Assembly: GCF_030463565.1 (NCBI RefSeq)
Contig: NC_134649.1
Location: 39,209,044 to 39,273,043, forward strand
DNA: 64,000 nt
Source: Pelecanus crispus
Lineage: Eukaryota > Chordata > Aves > Pelecaniformes > Pelecanidae
Reading direction: 5' to 3'
The notes beneath the pieces were generated by a model, which was given only the letters and a program-made list of their open reading frames with translations, ran no database searches and was not told the origin of the DNA. Of the stretch, positions 61,657 to 64,000 are shown one piece after another; the stretch's first letter is position 1, and every line of letters starts with the position of its first letter. The position numbers were made by a program, and so were the translations under genes.

Positions 61657-64000
61657 GTGGGTCCGCCGCGCCCCGGCGAGGGGTGCCTGCGCGCTCGGCG
61701 GGACCCCCGGCCGGTCCGTGGGAGCGGGTGGCGGGGGCAGGGCGCGGGGGGCCGGGCACCGCGGTCAGCCCCTTGCTGGCTCCCAGAATCGCTTCGGTGT
61801 CGGTGGAGCCGGTGTGGTTCAGAGGCGCCGATCCGCGGGGGAGTTGAAGTTGGGGTCAGCCGGCGAACTCGCCCGAGGCTGGACGTTTCTCGGCTGGGAC
61901 CACTGAACTTCGCTGTTGGCGTTCGCTCGCAGCGTCTGACCGACTTCCCACAGCAGCGACGTGAAATTCGTGTTTCATTTTTAAAGCGAGCTTCTTTTGG
62001 GTGGCCGTCCCGTTCGGTGCCCCTGCCTTCAGTGAAAGCGGGGCACGGAACCGTGCGCAGCTTCGCGCAGCCCCCTGAGGCTGCGCTGGGGTTCGGGCAG
62101 GGAGCGGGGCCGCTCTGTTCCACAAGTGCCTGTTTCACATCCACGGGCACTAACAGTCCTGGGGAATCCGGCTGAATTGCTCGAGGGACTTCTTTAGTGT
62201 GTGCTCTTAGAAATATCTTCCACGTTGGGAAACGAGTCATTAATAACAGTACTAAAACATAAAAGTTTTGTACTCGAGGGTTTCTTTCTTTCCCTGCCTG
62301 CTTTCTGCTCTTTTGGGGAAATTAGCTCCTCTTTCCTAAGAGACGTTATTGGGTAATTCCTGTAGTTTTAACAATGTACTGATGTTTTCTGATTACAGCA
62401 GCGATCCATCAATGGGGCCTTTAAAGTTACGTCTTAAAATTCAGAAGACTGATTTGACTGAAATGTTAGCGGAATTTTATCAGTGTGGACTAAATGAAAT
62501 GCAGTTTTCCTTTTATAGGGGCTGCTCCATCACTTTAATGTGTTTTTCCCTAAAAATAAAAAAAGGCGTAACTTGTTGGCTGAATAAGATTGAAGAGGAG
62601 TTAGGTTTCGGCATGCATTTGTTTCTAGAAGAGCATGCGAAGCTTGTCAAATGAATTCAGTAATCCCAGAAGACCACAATCAGTATTGTGTTCCTTAATA
62701 AGTATTTTTTAAAGAAATGATACATGCATCTTATTTTAGTATTGGGACTGTTCAGTAAAAAGTGCAGCACTGAATCGGCTCTGATCTCCCCGGCTCCTAA
62801 CAGACAGACGATTGCATTTTACGTTGGATTCGCTTTCTAGTATTTGACTGGAGAATGTGGCTCTTTTCAGGACTCAGGTTTTCAAAAGGAGATTTCTGCG
62901 TGTCCGAGTCAGCAGAACTTTCTGTGCTTGCTTGACTTTAATCCCTTGCATGATCTCAACGCAGTTTCACGCAGAGTTCCTGTCAGGTCAGAGCAAACCA
63001 GGTGAGGGTAATGGTGATGGCATCTCACGAAGGGGCTGGGGGATTTCAGGATCTGGAACACTCCCTTGAGACGTGCTGGCCAGCTGAGGCTTTGGGAAAC
63101 GTGACAGCCTTAATAGGCTGCAGGTCCTTTGCCTTGATACGGGGCAGGTGTGATTTTTGAAAGGTCCTGTAGTTGGTGATAGGTCTGGGGTAGGGATCCT
63201 GACCTGGTGGAAACCAGTGGTGTTTGTCACTCAGTGGAATCCCATTTGCAAGGGTGGTGAACATCCCCTGAAGATTTGCCCCTTAAGGTTCACAAAAGAG
63301 GTGAATTAAAGTTTATACATTCCCTAAAATTTGGTTACTTTCTAGCCACATAGTTGTCTCCCTGGGTCCAGCCTTCATTTTTGTGCCATTTCTTTCCCTT
63401 ATCATTTTTCAGTTTACAGTTTTTCCTTTCCTCTTTAGTTCTGTGAAAAACTCACACTAGCAGAGGAAAGGTCATTACCATATACAGAAAAGAAGAAAGC
63501 TAAAAAATTGCTGCTTTTTTTTTTTATCCCAAAGGAAAGCAAATAGAGGCCACTTACTTGAATTTTAGAAGTTACTAGTTACAATAATAGTTAAACAATT
63601 TGCAGACAAAAATGTCATCTTTAAAGTGATGGTTGCTTCGAGGTTATTTTGAGTTCTAGTTGTCTGGTGTCATTTGGTTTCTATATAATAATGAAGAAAA
63701 ATGCTAGAAAAAGCAGCAGTGCTATGAGTTTCCCCTGGGAGCAGTCAGATGCTTTTCTCCGTCTTCAGCAGGATTCAGAGGTCGCCTTTCCTGGTCACCC
63801 ACAGTCCATTCCGTGTAACGTGCCGAATTAATCCTTGCTAACAGCACATAGCGATCAAACCATCCTGTGACCAGGACAAGGAATATGACATGGGAAGAAA
63901 GATGATATAACCAGAAACCTTTAAGTTTGAGAGCACTAAGGGCTCACTCATCTCGGGGAGCAGGAGCTAACCCCTCTGTTTGCATTTCCCACTTTTAACT
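61657..64000 (+). other. First intron of the CHST13-like gene (start only)
   Basis: The sequence after the GTGGGT donor carries no acceptor-linked exon that I can recognise as the next sulfotransferase exon, so the intron appears to run past the right edge. Composition falls back to AT-leaning DNA by about 62 kb. Short frames at 62349-62654 and 63649-63831 have no family resemblance. The next exon should begin with the phase-1 partner of the final G and lead into the luminal stem. Confidence 0.65.

Larger units (their letters stand above)
61030..61960 (+). promoter_or_regulatory. CpG-island promoter of the sulfotransferase gene
   Basis: The base composition jumps abruptly from AT-leaning to very GC-rich, with dense CpG from about 61030 to 61960; this is the only CpG island in the window. 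It covers the first coding exon at 61563-61656. Overlapping GGGGCGGGGC boxes at about 61447-61463, the sort bound by Sp1/KLF factors, lie about 100 bases upstream of the start codon, followed by GGAGC repeats. I see no TATA box. An ATG at 61289 opens a 30-codon frame ending at 61381, which would be an upstream ORF if transcription starts before it. A C17-type run at 61208-61220 and other homopolymer-like tracts may be hard to sequence accurately. The transcription start itself cannot be placed. Confidence 0.88.

Noticed and set aside
61391..61906. 171-codon plus-strand frame over the first exon
   Set aside because: It begins at a GTG rather than an ATG, is in a different frame from the sulfotransferase exon, and reads through the splice donor into the intron. 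It is a GC-rich shadow.
61068..62240. 390-codon open frame on the minus strand across the CpG island
   Set aside because: GC-rich DNA has few stop codons. The protein is Arg/Pro/Ala/Gly-rich without a domain, and the frame overlaps the sulfotransferase exon antisense.
1..64000. tRNA, rRNA, CRISPR arrays, retroviral LTRs or bacterial-type operons
   Set aside because: No cloverleaf with A and B boxes, no regularly spaced repeats, no LTR pair and no gene cluster was seen by reading. Distant matches could be missed without a covariance-model or library search.

Overview
This window looks like a piece of an avian nuclear chromosome. Every clear repeat is a chicken-repeat-1 (CR1) non-LTR retrotransposon: a long, decayed ORF2 copy at the left edge and three short 3' ends that terminate in the bird-typical ATTCTATG octamer. 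The rest has the AT-leaning, stop-rich, low-coding texture of vertebrate intergenic DNA, and ends in a strong CpG island. The species cannot be told from the sequence.

Layout. Positions 1 to about 2160 hold an antisense CR1 copy with recognisable endonuclease and reverse transcriptase regions, broken by in-frame stops and frameshifts; its 3' part lies beyond the window. From about 2.2 kb to 61 kb I find no supportable protein-coding gene. This is a gene-poor stretch with three CR1 3' ends (13.6, 16.1 and 51.7 kb), a few very old dispersed-repeat remnants (24.3, 32.9, 46.3, 58.5 and 60.7 kb), homopolymer and G-rich tracts, several potential hairpins and possible regulatory sequence. At 61.03-61.96 kb there is a CpG-island promoter with GC boxes. 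Inside it, on the plus strand at 61563-61656, is the first coding exon of a Golgi carbohydrate sulfotransferase of the chondroitin 4-O-sulfotransferase group (CHST11/CHST13), most like CHST13. The remainder to 64 kb is the start of its first intron.

How it fits together. The only gene is the sulfotransferase, which is read rightwards out of the window. The roughly 59 kb to its left is its upstream intergenic region and could carry distal regulatory elements. A DR5-type nuclear-receptor half-site pair at 45.16 kb and a few hairpin-forming segments are the most specific candidates. No operon-like, CRISPR, phage or other exotic system is present. The many short open frames between 2.2 and 61 kb have no recognisable domains and are judged chance frames.
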